Assembly: GCF_009765905.1 (NCBI RefSeq)
Contig: NZ_LMUO01000015.1
Coordinates: 932,927 to 996,926 of the forward strand
DNA length: 64,000 bases
From: Mucilaginibacter sp. L196
GTDB taxonomy: Bacteria; Bacteroidota; Bacteroidia; Sphingobacteriales; Sphingobacteriaceae
Direction of reading: 5' to 3'
Below, in pieces: positions 19,871-29,693 of the stretch. Below the pieces are notes generated by a model. It saw only the letters and a list, made by a program, of their open reading frames with translations, was not told the origin of the DNA and searched no databases. How positions within the stretch are numbered: the stretch's first letter is position 1; every line of letters begins with the position of its first letter. A program made the translations under genes and the position numbers.

Positions 19871-21397
19871 CTACAGATGCCTTGCCTTGAATTGCGCCAT
19901 ATAAAGAGATGAAGGTTCAATACCTTTGCGATTCTGGCCCTCCCAGTAACCCTCATTACGGTCTTTGAAATGACCAAGGTCTTGGCCGCCCTGCAAACCT
20001 ATACAATAGTTTTGGCCGCTAACCCAGGGTTGTTGTACGGTAGCTTTAGATACCGTACAGTTCCACAATATCTGTGTTACACCGCTCCATCCATGGCCGC
20101 TGCCCATGTTACCCCTGTCTTGTACGTTAATTTCACCATCGCTAACAATATTGTCAAATAATGTTCCGCTTGCCCAGCGATGATGCGGGCCAATGTCTGC
20201 ATGCGTTTTACTGGCGGTACAGTTATAAAAAACATTTGGCCCGCAAACTTTTGCACCGGTAACATAGTCATGTCGTCCGTCCTCGGCATGGCAGTTCATA
20301 AACAGATTAAGCTGCCCTGTATTATTAAATGAATATCGCCTCCCGCCGGTTATAATAGATTTGGCATCGGTGCATTTGCAATCTGTTACCGTAATGTTAC
20401 GTGAGCCCTCGGCTGTACTTATACAAGCATAACCAAAATAGCGCGAGGCGACATTGCGTACCCAGCCGTTTTCTGTATTCCTGATCTCAACCGCAATCCA
20501 TCCATGGTTTTCATCAACATCAGTGGCGTATTCTGATTCGAAATAAATATTCTCGATACCAACCTCATTAATGCGCCCGGCAAAGGTGTATTTGTAAATA
20601 GCCCCGCCTCCATATTTAGTTTCCATTTGCATTACAACCGGGTTATCTATATAAACCTTGTTGCCTTCAATTTTTGTAATTGTTCGTTCATAATACAGGT
20701 CGTATTCACCCGCTTTCCATTGTTTGGTCCCTTTACGCGCTACTATTTGATCCATTTTAAGGTCATGTATCCAGTTGTCGGTGCTGGGCCGGAACAAAAT
20801 TATCCGGTCGCCAACTTTATACCCGCTTGTTGATTCAACATTGAAAGATTTTGCCCCCACTGGTACAAAGTCATCTGTAATTTTAACAGTTGAGCCCTTA
20901 ACTTCTTTTATTGAACCCGTGCCGCTAACGTTAACCAAAGTACGCTGACCGGTGCCGGTTGCGATAATACGAGTACCATCCTTGGTTGAACCCTCACCTC
21001 TAAGTACAATACCGCTGGCGTTAATGCGTAAACTGTCTGGTACTTTGTAGGTTCCTTTTTTTAACAGGATAGCGCCACGGTAACCATTGGCATCCGGTGT
21101 ACGTTTAGCTACCTCATTAATAGCATTCTGTATAACGGATTCAGCATCACCATCAGCGGGTGCTTCTACGGTTTTAACAACCGATATATTGGGAATAGCT
21201 TTATCACCCTCGTGATACCCTACTCTGCTAAAATCAGGCAATATATTGCCCTGGTCGTCCGGGTGGTAGGTGAGGGAGTCATTAGCATTCAGTGTTACTA
21301 ATTTAGATTGCCATTCGTCTTTATAGCTATTAAAAGCCAGTGCTGTTAGTGCAGCTATTGAAAGCAATGCAGCACGTTTCAAAAAAATAATTTTCAT
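19871..21397 (-). CDS. Secreted right-handed parallel beta-helix protein (pectate-lyase-like fold)
   Basis: A 508-residue protein with an N-terminal hydrophobic signal (about residues 8-22, AALLSIAALTALAF). An opening like GDAESVIQNAINEVAKRTPD followed by GAILLKKGTYKVPDSLRI is the standard entry into a pectin-lyase-type beta-helix. The later repeats are rich in Asn/Asp (GIENIYFESEYATD, NGWVRNVASRYFGYACIST, NITVTDCKC). Possible activities are a polysaccharide lyase, a hydrolase of the GH28 type or a carbohydrate-binding role; no catalytic set can be named with certainty. It lies 22 bp downstream of a GH29 gene on the same strand, so the two form an operon. Confidence 0.72.
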   Translation of the reverse strand: MKIIFLKRAALLSIAALTALAFNSYKDEWQSKLVTLNANDSLTYHPDDQGNILPDFSRVGYHEGDKAIPNISVVKTVEAPADGDAESVIQNAINEVAKRTPDANGYRGAILLKKGTYKVPDSLRINASGIVLRGEGSTKDGTRIIATGTGQRTLVNVSGTGSIKEVKGSTVKITDDFVPVGAKSFNVESTSGYKVGDRIILFRPSTDNWIHDLKMDQIVARKGTKQWKAGEYDLYYERTITKIEGNKVYIDNPVVMQMETKYGGGAIYKYTFAGRINEVGIENIYFESEYATDVDENHGWIAVEIRNTENGWVRNVASRYFGYACISTAEGSRNITVTDCKCTDAKSIITGGRRYSFNNTGQLNLFMNCHAEDGRHDYVTGAKVCGPNVFYNCTASKTHADIGPHHRWASGTLFDNIVSDGEINVQDRGNMGSGHGWSGVTQILWNCTVSKATVQQPWVSGQNYCIGLQGGQDLGHFKDRNEGYWEGQNRKGIEPSSLYMAQFKARHL

Positions 21398-21419
21398 GGT
21401 TTATTTGGTTATCGTGTGT

Positions 21420-23198
21420 TTAGTTTACAGGCTCCAGCCAAATGGTTTTTAGTTTAAATAATTCGTTACCATTATGTAACGGATGTATGTTTAACCGGTA
21501 TAGCCCGGCTTTTAAAATGGTAGTTATGGCGATGGTTTGTTTAATAAAAAGCAATGGTTTATGGCTTTCGTAATCAGATGTTGCCAGTGTTGCAAACTGA
21601 TAGTTTTTCCCGTTCAAATTCATAACGCCTTCTTGCCCGGCCAGAGCAGGGGGACATGCATATTCTAAAGTCACCTTGTAATCACCCGGGGTAGTGATAT
21701 TGGCAAGGAATATGGCCCCGTCTTCCGGTGTGGCCATTTCTACAAGGCAGAGAGTATGTTTCCAATCTCCAAAATAGTGACTGTAAGTAATGCTTTTGAT
21801 CTGTGCTTTTCCTGATGGATGTGCATTTATGGCATCAAGCGCATTGTTGGTATATTGGTTTGATACAGTTACCGGTGCATCCACATTTAGCGATATTGGT
21901 TTGCTTTTTAAATCAACAGCTATTACCGTATTATATGGATCAATCAAATAAGGTAATTTAATGCTGATGCCCCCGTTGGCCTTAACAAAAGCAAGGGGCT
22001 GTTTATTAGCCAGCAGATAGGCTTTCTTTATTTGATATAAACCGGGTATAAATATGAGGCCATCTTTAGGCCGCTCAAAAACATGAAGATAAAGCTTATC
22101 CGGTTTAGAGGTTGTAAGCCCCCAGGGCTGCGGATTAATAAAACCTGCTGTTGTACCATAAATAGCTTCTCCGTTTACTTTAAGCCATTTACCTACCAGG
22201 CGCAGGTATTTAACAGAGTATTCAGGCATTTGACCGGTACTATCTGGGCCAACATTTAATATCAGGTTACCACCTTTAGAAGACACAGTAGTTAACAGAC
22301 GAACAATCTCTTTCGGTGTCTTGAAGTTATAATCGAACTTGCTGTAGCCCCATGAATCATTATGTGTAAATAATGCCTCCCATGCGCCGTCACCGGGTGC
22401 CGTTGCCGGTATTTCACCGTCACCATAATCCTTGAAATCGCCGAGCCCGTTACCAACGCGGCTGCTGATGAGGCAACCCGGTTGAATCTTTCTAACATCA
22501 TCAATCAGTTTTTGGGTTTCTTCCTTACTTAACCCTCCGGGCATATCAAACCATATTAAACCCAGCGAGCCATAATTGTTCAGCAATTCTTTAATCTGCG
22601 GAATAGACTTAGTACGGTAATAAGCCTGGTAATCCTTTTTAGCTTCATTAAAATCCCATCTGTTGCCGCCGCCGTTCGGTTCATGCCAATCTAAATATTG
22701 AGAATAATAAAACCCAAAATGTAAACCGGCATCGCGTACAGCCTGTGCCAGGGATTTCATAGGGTCCTGATGATAAGGTGTAGCTTTAACGATATTAAAA
22801 TCAGATACCTTAGAATCAAACATGGCAAATCCTTCATGATGTTTGGCTGTTATAACCATGTATTTCATACCGGCATCTTTAGCTAGTTGTGCCCATTCTT
22901 TTGCATTAAATTTAGTTGGATTGAATTTTTTAGCGAGTTCAGCGTAATTAACGGCGGGTATTTTACCGCGGTTCATCATCCACTCAGATATGCCATAGTA
23001 ATCTTTCCCCTGCCACACTCCGCCAGCCTGCGCAAACAAACCCCAATGAATAAACATTCCAAATTTGGCATCTTTAAACCATTGCTGGCTAGGGTTTGGC
23101 GTAGCTGATACTTCCTTATCCCATCGTTCTGTTTCCTGTGCATTGGTTTTGATGAAAATAAACTGAGTTAATAGCAGGATGATGAGCAATTGTTTCAT
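21420..23198 (-). CDS. GH29 alpha-L-fucosidase with C-terminal extra module
   Basis: A 592-residue exported protein (signal ends near KTNAQ, residue 21). GH29 motifs appear in order: KFGMFIHWGLF, VITAKHHEGFAMF, GFYYSQYLDW and LIWFDMPGG, with Asp218 as the expected nucleophile. HHEG replaces the HHDG seen in the two other well-conserved copies. After the barrel and sandwich, an extra region from about 470 (KSITYSHYFGDWKHTL) resembles a small beta-sandwich, as in the 5152 copy. It leads the minus-strand pair with the beta-helix gene. Divergent transcription from the 23419 gene leaves 220 bp for both promoters. Confidence 0.9.
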   Translation of the reverse strand: MKQLLIILLLTQFIFIKTNAQETERWDKEVSATPNPSQQWFKDAKFGMFIHWGLFAQAGGVWQGKDYYGISEWMMNRGKIPAVNYAELAKKFNPTKFNAKEWAQLAKDAGMKYMVITAKHHEGFAMFDSKVSDFNIVKATPYHQDPMKSLAQAVRDAGLHFGFYYSQYLDWHEPNGGGNRWDFNEAKKDYQAYYRTKSIPQIKELLNNYGSLGLIWFDMPGGLSKEETQKLIDDVRKIQPGCLISSRVGNGLGDFKDYGDGEIPATAPGDGAWEALFTHNDSWGYSKFDYNFKTPKEIVRLLTTVSSKGGNLILNVGPDSTGQMPEYSVKYLRLVGKWLKVNGEAIYGTTAGFINPQPWGLTTSKPDKLYLHVFERPKDGLIFIPGLYQIKKAYLLANKQPLAFVKANGGISIKLPYLIDPYNTVIAVDLKSKPISLNVDAPVTVSNQYTNNALDAINAHPSGKAQIKSITYSHYFGDWKHTLCLVEMATPEDGAIFLANITTPGDYKVTLEYACPPALAGQEGVMNLNGKNYQFATLATSDYESHKPLLFIKQTIAITTILKAGLYRLNIHPLHNGNELFKLKTIWLEPVN

Positions 23199-23418
23199 TT
23201 AAATACTTTGAGTTTGAATTTTAAAATGAGGAATAATATCCCTTTAATCATTCCATTTTATTGGCTTGTTGTTCAATGTAAATAACCATATCAATAATAT
23301 TACTCAAGCGCATTTACTACATAGTACTGTATGCCAACATGCCTGCATAGAATGGTAACAGCAGATAATAATTAAAAGCAGGTTATGCTAATTTTGATCT
23401 GTTAACTATAAGCTCTTT

Positions 23419-24384
23419 ATGAAAAGATTTAGCCGTGCCGTACTGCTGCAAATAATTCTCATTATTTCAATTAATTATATCGCTAATGCCCAAACATTAA
23501 GAGATGCTATACAACCCGCAATTAAAAATGCAGGTTTTAAAATGGATGGGTATATACTTTGGTGTTCATCAGTTATTAAGGTGGGTAATACGTATCATAT
23601 GTTTGCATCTCGATGGCCGGAAAAATATGGTTTAGCCGGTTGGACAACCTATTCAGAAGTGGTACGTGCAACGGCCGATAATTTATATGGCCCCTACACC
23701 TTTCAGGAAGTTGTTTTGCAAAAACGAGAAGGTAAATGGGATAAGGAGCGCGCGCACAACCCCAAAGTAGTTAAGGCCGGAGATATTTATGTGCTATATT
23801 ACATTTCATCCTCCAATAAAACTGGTTATGCATGGGCACGGTCAATAACAGGCCCTTGGAATAGGATTGATTCTGAAGCAATGCCTTTTTCAAATCCGGC
23901 AGTTTTGGTGAAAAAGGACGGTAGTATTTATGTTTTTGGCCGTAAAGCTGTAAATAATATTCGCATTGCACAGGTATATACGGCTCCGGCATTTAATGCG
24001 AAGTATACTTTACAGGGCGATGGTTCCAATTTATTGCCCGATAATAACGAGTTGGAAGATCCTACTATATGGTGGGCATCAAATCAATATAATGTATTAC
24101 TAAGTGATTTTAATGGTAAGTTAACCGGGGTGGCAAAAAGTGGAGCGCAATATTATTCAAAGGATGGGGTCACTTATAAAGCAGTTTCTAAGGAACCGAT
24201 ATATACCAAAACAGTAACTTATGACGATGGTACCTCTCAAACTTTTAAAAGGCGCGAGCGCCCGTTTGTTTATCCTAATGAAAAAGGTGAGATAACTGCC
24301 TTGTTTACTGCATGCCTAACCGCAGAAGGACAATCGTGGATAGTAGTTAATCCGGTTAAAAACTATGTGCCACCATCGAATTAA
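23419..24384 (+). CDS. Secreted five-bladed beta-propeller glycoside-hydrolase-like protein (GH43-type fold)
   Basis: A 321-residue protein with a signal peptide (ends near NAQ, residue 25). Blade-like repeats are visible: YILWCSSVIKVGNTYHMFAS, ERAHNPKVVKAGDIYVLYYI, FSNPAVLVKKDGSIYVFGRK and LEDPTIWWASNQYNVLLSD. This is the layout of the GH43/GH62/GH32 propeller folds. The NP and DP dipeptides at the blade starts are typical of that superfamily's active-site edge. A direct family number cannot be given. It is followed after 30 bp by the 24415 gene, so the pair is probably co-transcribed and may work on the same glycan fragment. Confidence 0.7.
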   Translation: MKRFSRAVLLQIILIISINYIANAQTLRDAIQPAIKNAGFKMDGYILWCSSVIKVGNTYHMFASRWPEKYGLAGWTTYSEVVRATADNLYGPYTFQEVVLQKREGKWDKERAHNPKVVKAGDIYVLYYISSSNKTGYAWARSITGPWNRIDSEAMPFSNPAVLVKKDGSIYVFGRKAVNNIRIAQVYTAPAFNAKYTLQGDGSNLLPDNNELEDPTIWWASNQYNVLLSDFNGKLTGVAKSGAQYYSKDGVTYKAVSKEPIYTKTVTYDDGTSQTFKRRERPFVYPNEKGEITALFTACLTAEGQSWIVVNPVKNYVPPSN

Positions 24385-24414
24385 GCATACGCATTTTCTG
24401 CTTATTGAATTATT

Positions 24415-26136
24415 ATGAAGTACTTTAAAATACTAATAACCCTATTTGTAATACAGTGTTATGTAATGCATTTATATGCCCAAACAAAACCTTATCTGTT
24501 AGATATGGTACATAATAACCCTGGCGAACCTTTAACGCAATCAGATTATAATGATCCGGCGTATTTAAAAGCGCAGGGGTATACCGGGCAGGTAATTAAC
24601 GATTTTACCTTTGCCCATGCAGCTATAACCTTTGATAGTTTGAACCCCAATATATTCCCGATAGGTTCAAAAGAAAGGGCATGGGTAATGCAGGCTGCGG
24701 AAAAAGTGAGGGCAAATATTAAAAGGGCACATGCAGCAGGCGAGAAGGCTTACTACTTTACCGACATTATTGTATTGCCAAAAAAGCTGGTTGAGATTTA
24801 TCATGATGAAATATGTGATGAAAAGGGCAGGATATCATTTGAGCGGCCTAAAACCATAGAAATTCATCGAATAATGTTTAAGGAATTGTTTGATACTTTC
24901 CCTGATCTTGATGGGTTGGTGATACGTACCGGCGAAACTTATTTAAATAATGTGCCTTATCATACAGGTAATAACCCTATAACCAATGGAATTGAAAGCC
25001 ATGTTAAACTCATAAACCTTTTGCGCGAAGAAGTATGTGTGAAAAGGAATAAAATGGTTTTTTACAGAACCTGGCTTTCTGCCGGGATGGATCAAAAGCC
25101 GGATGTTTATTTGGCGGTCACCAACCAGATAGAGCCGCATCCTAACCTTATTTTTTCAATTAAACATACGCGCGGTGATTACCAACGGACAATGGATTTT
25201 AACCCTACACTGGGTATAGGTAAGCAACCGCAAATTGTTGAGGTGGAATGTCAGCGTGAGTATGAAGGGAAGGGTGCTTATCCTGATTATATAATGGATG
25301 GTGTGATTAATGGTTTTGAGGAGTTTAATACCAATACCCCACAAATAGGCTATAAGGGATTGAAAGATATTGTTAACACTCCCCAGTTTCGGGGTATCTG
25401 GTCATGGTCGAGAGGTGGGGGATGGGTAGGTCCGTATATTACTAATGAGTTTTGGTGTAAATTGAATGCATATGTAATTAGCCATTGGGGTACTGATACA
25501 CGGCAAACGGAAGAACAGGTATTTAATCGTTTTATGGATGAAAACGGCATAAGAGGCCAAAGTCGTAAAGCTTTTAGGGAGCTATGCCTGCTGTCAGCAA
25601 AAGCAGTTTTGCGGGGGCATGATTCTGCTACATTGCCTTTTCAAAGCGGTTGGACATTTTGGATGCGCGATGAATTTTTAAGCGGAACCGACGGTCGTTT
25701 GGCTATAATATTCAAAACTTATTATGATAAAGGATTACTGCAAAAATCGGTAGATGAGAAGCGCGAAGCCGTTGACATGTGGCAAAAGATAGTTGATTTA
25801 AGCAGTCGGGTACATCTTACTAATAAAGCTGATGAGGATTATATCAATGTATCCTGCAAATATGGTTTAATATTACACCAGATTATTGCCGAAGGTTGGA
25901 ATATTATGGTTTTAGGGTATACCGGAGACCAGACAGGTAATTACGACAAAAAAAATATAGCAGCATCAATTAAAGCTTATGATGTTTACTGGAAAGCGTT
26001 CGATCAGTTAAAAGAAGATAATCCATCATGTGCCACCCTATATAAACCTTATATGTGGACAAACAATCCACCAGAATATCATGGTGAAAAGGGTATGGGC
26101 GCATCGGTAGATAAATACAGAAATTTGGCATACTAA
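24415..26136 (+). CDS. Unassigned secreted protein, probable TIM-barrel glycoside hydrolase
   Basis: A 573-residue protein with a signal peptide (ends near LYAQ, residue 23). I do not recognise a named family. The order of strand-like segments (KAYYFTDIIVLP, FPDLDGLVIRTGETY, NKMVFYRTWLSAG, PNLIFSIKHTRGDYQ, QIVEVECQREYEG, RGIWSWSRGGGWVG) looks like a beta/alpha barrel. Conserved-looking acidic residues fall at strand ends (GLVIRTGE, VEVECQREYEG), as in glycoside hydrolases related to alpha-glucuronidases. The last 200 residues are mostly helical. It is paired with the propeller gene and ends at a strong terminator. The hydrolase role is inferred from fold appearance and context only. Confidence 0.55.
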   Translation: MKYFKILITLFVIQCYVMHLYAQTKPYLLDMVHNNPGEPLTQSDYNDPAYLKAQGYTGQVINDFTFAHAAITFDSLNPNIFPIGSKERAWVMQAAEKVRANIKRAHAAGEKAYYFTDIIVLPKKLVEIYHDEICDEKGRISFERPKTIEIHRIMFKELFDTFPDLDGLVIRTGETYLNNVPYHTGNNPITNGIESHVKLINLLREEVCVKRNKMVFYRTWLSAGMDQKPDVYLAVTNQIEPHPNLIFSIKHTRGDYQRTMDFNPTLGIGKQPQIVEVECQREYEGKGAYPDYIMDGVINGFEEFNTNTPQIGYKGLKDIVNTPQFRGIWSWSRGGGWVGPYITNEFWCKLNAYVISHWGTDTRQTEEQVFNRFMDENGIRGQSRKAFRELCLLSAKAVLRGHDSATLPFQSGWTFWMRDEFLSGTDGRLAIIFKTYYDKGLLQKSVDEKREAVDMWQKIVDLSSRVHLTNKADEDYINVSCKYGLILHQIIAEGWNIMVLGYTGDQTGNYDKKNIAASIKAYDVYWKAFDQLKEDNPSCATLYKPYMWTNNPPEYHGEKGMGASVDKYRNLAY

Positions 26137-26200
26137 AGCCACCGAATAAGGTTTAAGACACAATTCAGGCAAGAGTGCATGCCGGGATTTTCAGTGCTGG

Positions 26201-26239
26201 TATTTCCGGCATTGCTAAATATGTGCAATGCCGGAAATA
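26201..26239. terminator. Bidirectional terminator hairpin, 15-bp perfect stem
   Basis: Arms TATTTCCGGCATTGC (26201-26215) and GCAATGCCGGAAATA (26225-26239) pair perfectly around a 9-base loop. It lies between the plus gene ending at 26136 and the minus gene uxaA ending at 26257. T-rich sequence follows on the plus side. Confidence 0.93.
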
Positions 26240-26256
26240 TATTACAGCAATTTTAT

Positions 26257-27921
26257 TTATAGTGAAACACCTCTTTTCCAGGGTATAAAATCATCCTGGC
26301 CTAATTGGGTTGCCTTGGTTTCTAATTCACCGCTTGCCACTTTTATAATAAAATTCAGGATTCGTTCACCTGCTTGTTGAATTGTTTCTTTGCCTTCAAT
26401 AATAGTCCCGCAATTAATATCTATAATGTCGGGCATACGTTCATATAACGCTGTGTTTGAAGAAAGCTTAATAACTGGAGTTATAGGGTTACCAGTAGGC
26501 GTACCTAAACCGGTTGAAAATAAAACAATATTAGCGCCTGATCCTACTTCGGCCGTAGTGCTTTCTACATCACTGCCTGGTGTACATAATAAGTTTAATC
26601 CTTTAGCTGTTACTTTCTCAGGATAATCAAGAACTGCGGTTATTGGGGATGTTCCTCCTTTCTTTGCGGCCCCGGCAGATTTAATTGCATCGGTAATGAG
26701 GCCATCTTTGATATTACCCGGTGATGGATTGGCATAAAAGCCAGAACCATCGCTCTCCGCCTTTTTATTATAAGTTATCATCAGGTCCATAAAACGATTT
26801 GCAGTTTGGTCATCAGCACAACGATTACTTAGTTCCTGTTCAACACCACAAAGCTCAGGAAACTCCGACAAGATCACCGAGCCATCTAAAGCAACCAACA
26901 TATCAGAAACATACCCCAAAGCGGGATTAGCTGAAATGCCTGAAAACCCATCAGAACCGCCGCATTCTAACCCAATACAAAGTTTTGACAATGGCGCAGG
27001 TTGTCGGCTAATGTTGTTGGCCTCAATTAAGCCTGCAAAAGTTTGTTTTAGTGCTTGTTGTAATAAATTATATTCTGTGCCCAGTTTTTGCTGTTCCAGT
27101 ATTACAAGGGGCTTGTTGAAGGCTGGGTCACGTTTGGTGATTTCAGCTTGTAAAATACTCGCCTGAGCGTGCTGGCATCCCAAGCTAAGCACTGTAGCTC
27201 CTGCCACATTTGGATGAGTAATATACCCGGCTAATAACCCACATAAAGCCTCAGAATCCAGGCGCGTACCTCCACAACCCAGGGTATGATTCAAGAATTT
27301 GATCCCGTCGATGTTTTTAAATAAGCGATTGCCCGCAGGATTTTCTTCTGAATCCAGCAAGTCTGCATTTAAAATTGCCTCGGCTGTTTGCCCTGTGTTA
27401 TAAAGATTGATGAGTTGATCAACTTCATTTTCATAGCTGGCGGCTTTTTTATATCCCAGTTTTGTAGTTAATGCTTCCTTAAGTACATCGATATTGCGGT
27501 TTTCACAGAATACCAGTGGGATAACTAACCAATAATTTGCTGTACCTACTGAACCATCGGCCCTATGGAAACCATTGAAAGTTTTTCCGATAAAATCGTT
27601 AACAACGGGTTTGTTCCACTCCAATTCGCGTTTGCCCAGTGCAAAGTCATTTGTAGCGTGTTCTAAGTTATTTACAGATAACAAACCTCCCTGCGGGATA
27701 AACCGGGTTGCCTTACCAACTAATATACCATACATATAAACTTCAGCACCGGGTTGCAATGGTTCTAATGCAAATTTGTGCTTTGCTTGTATATCTTCAG
27801 AAATTGTAAAGTTTAAGTCCTTTAAATTTATTTCTGTACCTGTTTTCAACTGTTGCAAAGCCACAGCTACATTATCATCAGGATGGATTTTTAAAAAAAT
27901 GTCTGTATTTTCCTTAATCAT
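26257..27921 (-). CDS. uxaA: Altronate dehydratase (UxaA family)
   Basis: A 554-residue cytoplasmic protein with an N-terminal SAF domain (about 1-90) and a long UxaA catalytic region. Family motifs include FHRADGSVGTANYW, FLNHTLGCGGTRLDSEAL, LSLGCQHAQ, CIGLECGGSDGFSG and FPELCGVEQEL; the conserved Cys residues are expected iron ligands. The enzyme dehydrates D-altronate to 2-keto-3-deoxygluconate in galacturonate catabolism, which suits a locus that breaks down a uronic-acid-containing glycan. It is divergent from the GntR-type regulator across a 690-bp spacer. Related galactarate and sugar-acid dehydratases share the fold, so a neighbouring sugar acid is possible. No uxaB or uxaC is in the window. 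Confidence 0.88.
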   Translation of the reverse strand: MIKENTDIFLKIHPDDNVAVALQQLKTGTEINLKDLNFTISEDIQAKHKFALEPLQPGAEVYMYGILVGKATRFIPQGGLLSVNNLEHATNDFALGKRELEWNKPVVNDFIGKTFNGFHRADGSVGTANYWLVIPLVFCENRNIDVLKEALTTKLGYKKAASYENEVDQLINLYNTGQTAEAILNADLLDSEENPAGNRLFKNIDGIKFLNHTLGCGGTRLDSEALCGLLAGYITHPNVAGATVLSLGCQHAQASILQAEITKRDPAFNKPLVILEQQKLGTEYNLLQQALKQTFAGLIEANNISRQPAPLSKLCIGLECGGSDGFSGISANPALGYVSDMLVALDGSVILSEFPELCGVEQELSNRCADDQTANRFMDLMITYNKKAESDGSGFYANPSPGNIKDGLITDAIKSAGAAKKGGTSPITAVLDYPEKVTAKGLNLLCTPGSDVESTTAEVGSGANIVLFSTGLGTPTGNPITPVIKLSSNTALYERMPDIIDINCGTIIEGKETIQQAGERILNFIIKVASGELETKATQLGQDDFIPWKRGVSL

Positions 27922-28613
27922 TACTTTTTGCAGTTTTAATATTTTCCATTAAGACCCATTTGTTGCCTTATTCGGGCCATATATTTTTATGATATTTAGT
28001 GTATTCGGTGATAAGTTTAGGATCATCCTTCAGATCAAGGGTTAAACAGAGATTTTATGTTGTTTATTAATGTCTTAATTCAGGTTTGTAGATGGATAAG
28101 TAACCGAATTATTGATTTACAAATAAAGTATTTGTTTAAGGCTTAAAGTTTTATGCTATTGTCAAACTATTAAGTGATTTTGCAGAAACTCAATCCGTTC
28201 TTAATGGTTATTTGGCTGGATTTTCCAATAGACACGTTTTATTGTATTTTCTTTTTTGTTGCGTTACTTAACTTGATATTAGGTATGTTATCACAATCAT
28301 AAATATTGAAATTGCTCACATTGTTTAATACAGCGTCTATCGCTTTATTAATGCTTTGGGAACCTATTGTTTTACCATCTGTTGTCGTTATGATGTTATG
28401 CATGTATGTAGCCTTTAAAGCTGGCCCAACTATAACAATTATTAAGGATCTAAAATTGATTGTATTCATCAAATTTGACTCATTAACAAAAAAATATCAT
28501 CAAAATGCAGATTTTACGCAAATAAATCTACCTTTGGCCTTATCCTATTCTATTCCATTATTGGCAGAGTCAATGTTCAATGAAAATGTCAAATCATAAT
28601 AAAAATACGTTTG
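27922..28613. other. Long AT-rich spacer between uxaA and the GntR-type regulator
   Basis: These roughly 690 bp must hold the two divergent promoters. Overlapping open frames of 97 codons (28306-28599, plus) and 77 codons (28239-28472, minus) are present. The minus one reads more like protein (GKTIGSQSINKAIDAVLNN), but no homologue is recognised and neither is called as a gene. A decayed gene fragment is possible. Confidence 0.35.
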
Positions 28614-29630
28614 ATGAGAAATATATATGACCAGATACATGAGCTTGAGGGCATACCCAGGCTAACCAAGCACGAACAGTTTGTACGGGGCATTATCAAT
28701 GCAGTTGATAATAGAGTGGTTGCGGTAGGCGATCTGCTGCCATCAGTCAACAAGTTGATGAATGAGTTAGGCTTTGCCCGGGAAACCATAATGAAAGGCT
28801 ACAAGGAACTCATTAAGCGCGGTATTGTAGAATCCCGTAACCGTATGGGCTTTTTTATTGCCAGTGCAGATACCGGGCAGAACTTGCGGGTAGCGTTAGT
28901 GCTTTACGCATTTGATACTTTTCAGGAGACGTTCTACAAAACATTTAAGCAGCACCTTAATCAGGAAGTGCTTCTTGATGTATTTTTCCACCATAACAAT
29001 ATCGATATTCTGGACACCATTATCAGCAACATACGTGGCAAGTATGGTATGTATGTGGTAGCGCCCATACCAAATCCACGAACCCGGGATATTCTAAAAA
29101 GTATCCCCCTGGATAAATTCCTGATGATCGATCGTTTTGAACAGATGGACGGCGACTTCTCATACGTTACACAGGAGTTTGAACAAGCAACATATAAAGC
29201 TTTCTGCGAATTAAAAGACGTAATAGCGCGCTATGACGAGTTTGTTTTCTACTACCGTCCATCTACAGATACACCAATTGAAATTCTGCGGTCTTTTAAA
29301 AGATTTATTAAAGAATACGACATAAAGGGAACAATACAAACGGAATATACTGTGGGAGCGATCACTAAGGGAAAAGTATATTTTACTATTAACAATACAG
29401 AACTATGGGCCATGCTGAAGGACTGCATAAATAAAAACCTGGATCTGGGTACCGACGTGGGTATCTTGTCGCACAATGATGACATGGTAAAAGAGATTAT
29501 CTGCGGTGGTATCACCACTTATTCTACTGATTTCAGGTTAATGGCTGAAGCAGCAGCTGCATTTGTAATGTCAGGTAAAGCAATTAATAAGATCATTCCC
29601 ACAACGCTAATCAGGCGCAAATCATTGTAG
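28614..29630 (+). CDS. GntR-type transcription regulator with periplasmic-binding-like sensor domain
   Basis: A 338-residue cytoplasmic regulator. Residues about 20-80 form the GntR winged helix (VAVGDLLPSVNKLMNELGFARETIMKGYKELIKRGIVESR in two blocks). Residues about 90-335 resemble a LacI/periplasmic-binding-protein-like ligand domain (LRVALVLYAFDTFQETFYK, then GTDVGILSHNDDMVKEIICG). This architecture is common for Bacteroidota sugar regulators, including fucose-responsive ones. ATG 28614 is preferred over the TTG directly before it (28611). It precedes the symporter by 63 bp and diverges from uxaA, so it probably controls sugar uptake and catabolism here. Confidence 0.88.
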   Translation: MRNIYDQIHELEGIPRLTKHEQFVRGIINAVDNRVVAVGDLLPSVNKLMNELGFARETIMKGYKELIKRGIVESRNRMGFFIASADTGQNLRVALVLYAFDTFQETFYKTFKQHLNQEVLLDVFFHHNNIDILDTIISNIRGKYGMYVVAPIPNPRTRDILKSIPLDKFLMIDRFEQMDGDFSYVTQEFEQATYKAFCELKDVIARYDEFVFYYRPSTDTPIEILRSFKRFIKEYDIKGTIQTEYTVGAITKGKVYFTINNTELWAMLKDCINKNLDLGTDVGILSHNDDMVKEIICGGITTYSTDFRLMAEAAAAFVMSGKAINKIIPTTLIRRKSL

Positions 29631-29693
29631 CGTCAATAAGTAGAGTGTATATCTATATTCTAATCAATATTATCAACATCGCTTTAGTTTGCC

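Noticed and set aside
28306..28599. 97-codon plus-strand frame in the uxaA spacer as a membrane protein
   Set aside because: Hydrophobic start but no family features, overlaps the opposite frame and ends just before the GntR-type start; more likely chance in AT-rich DNA.
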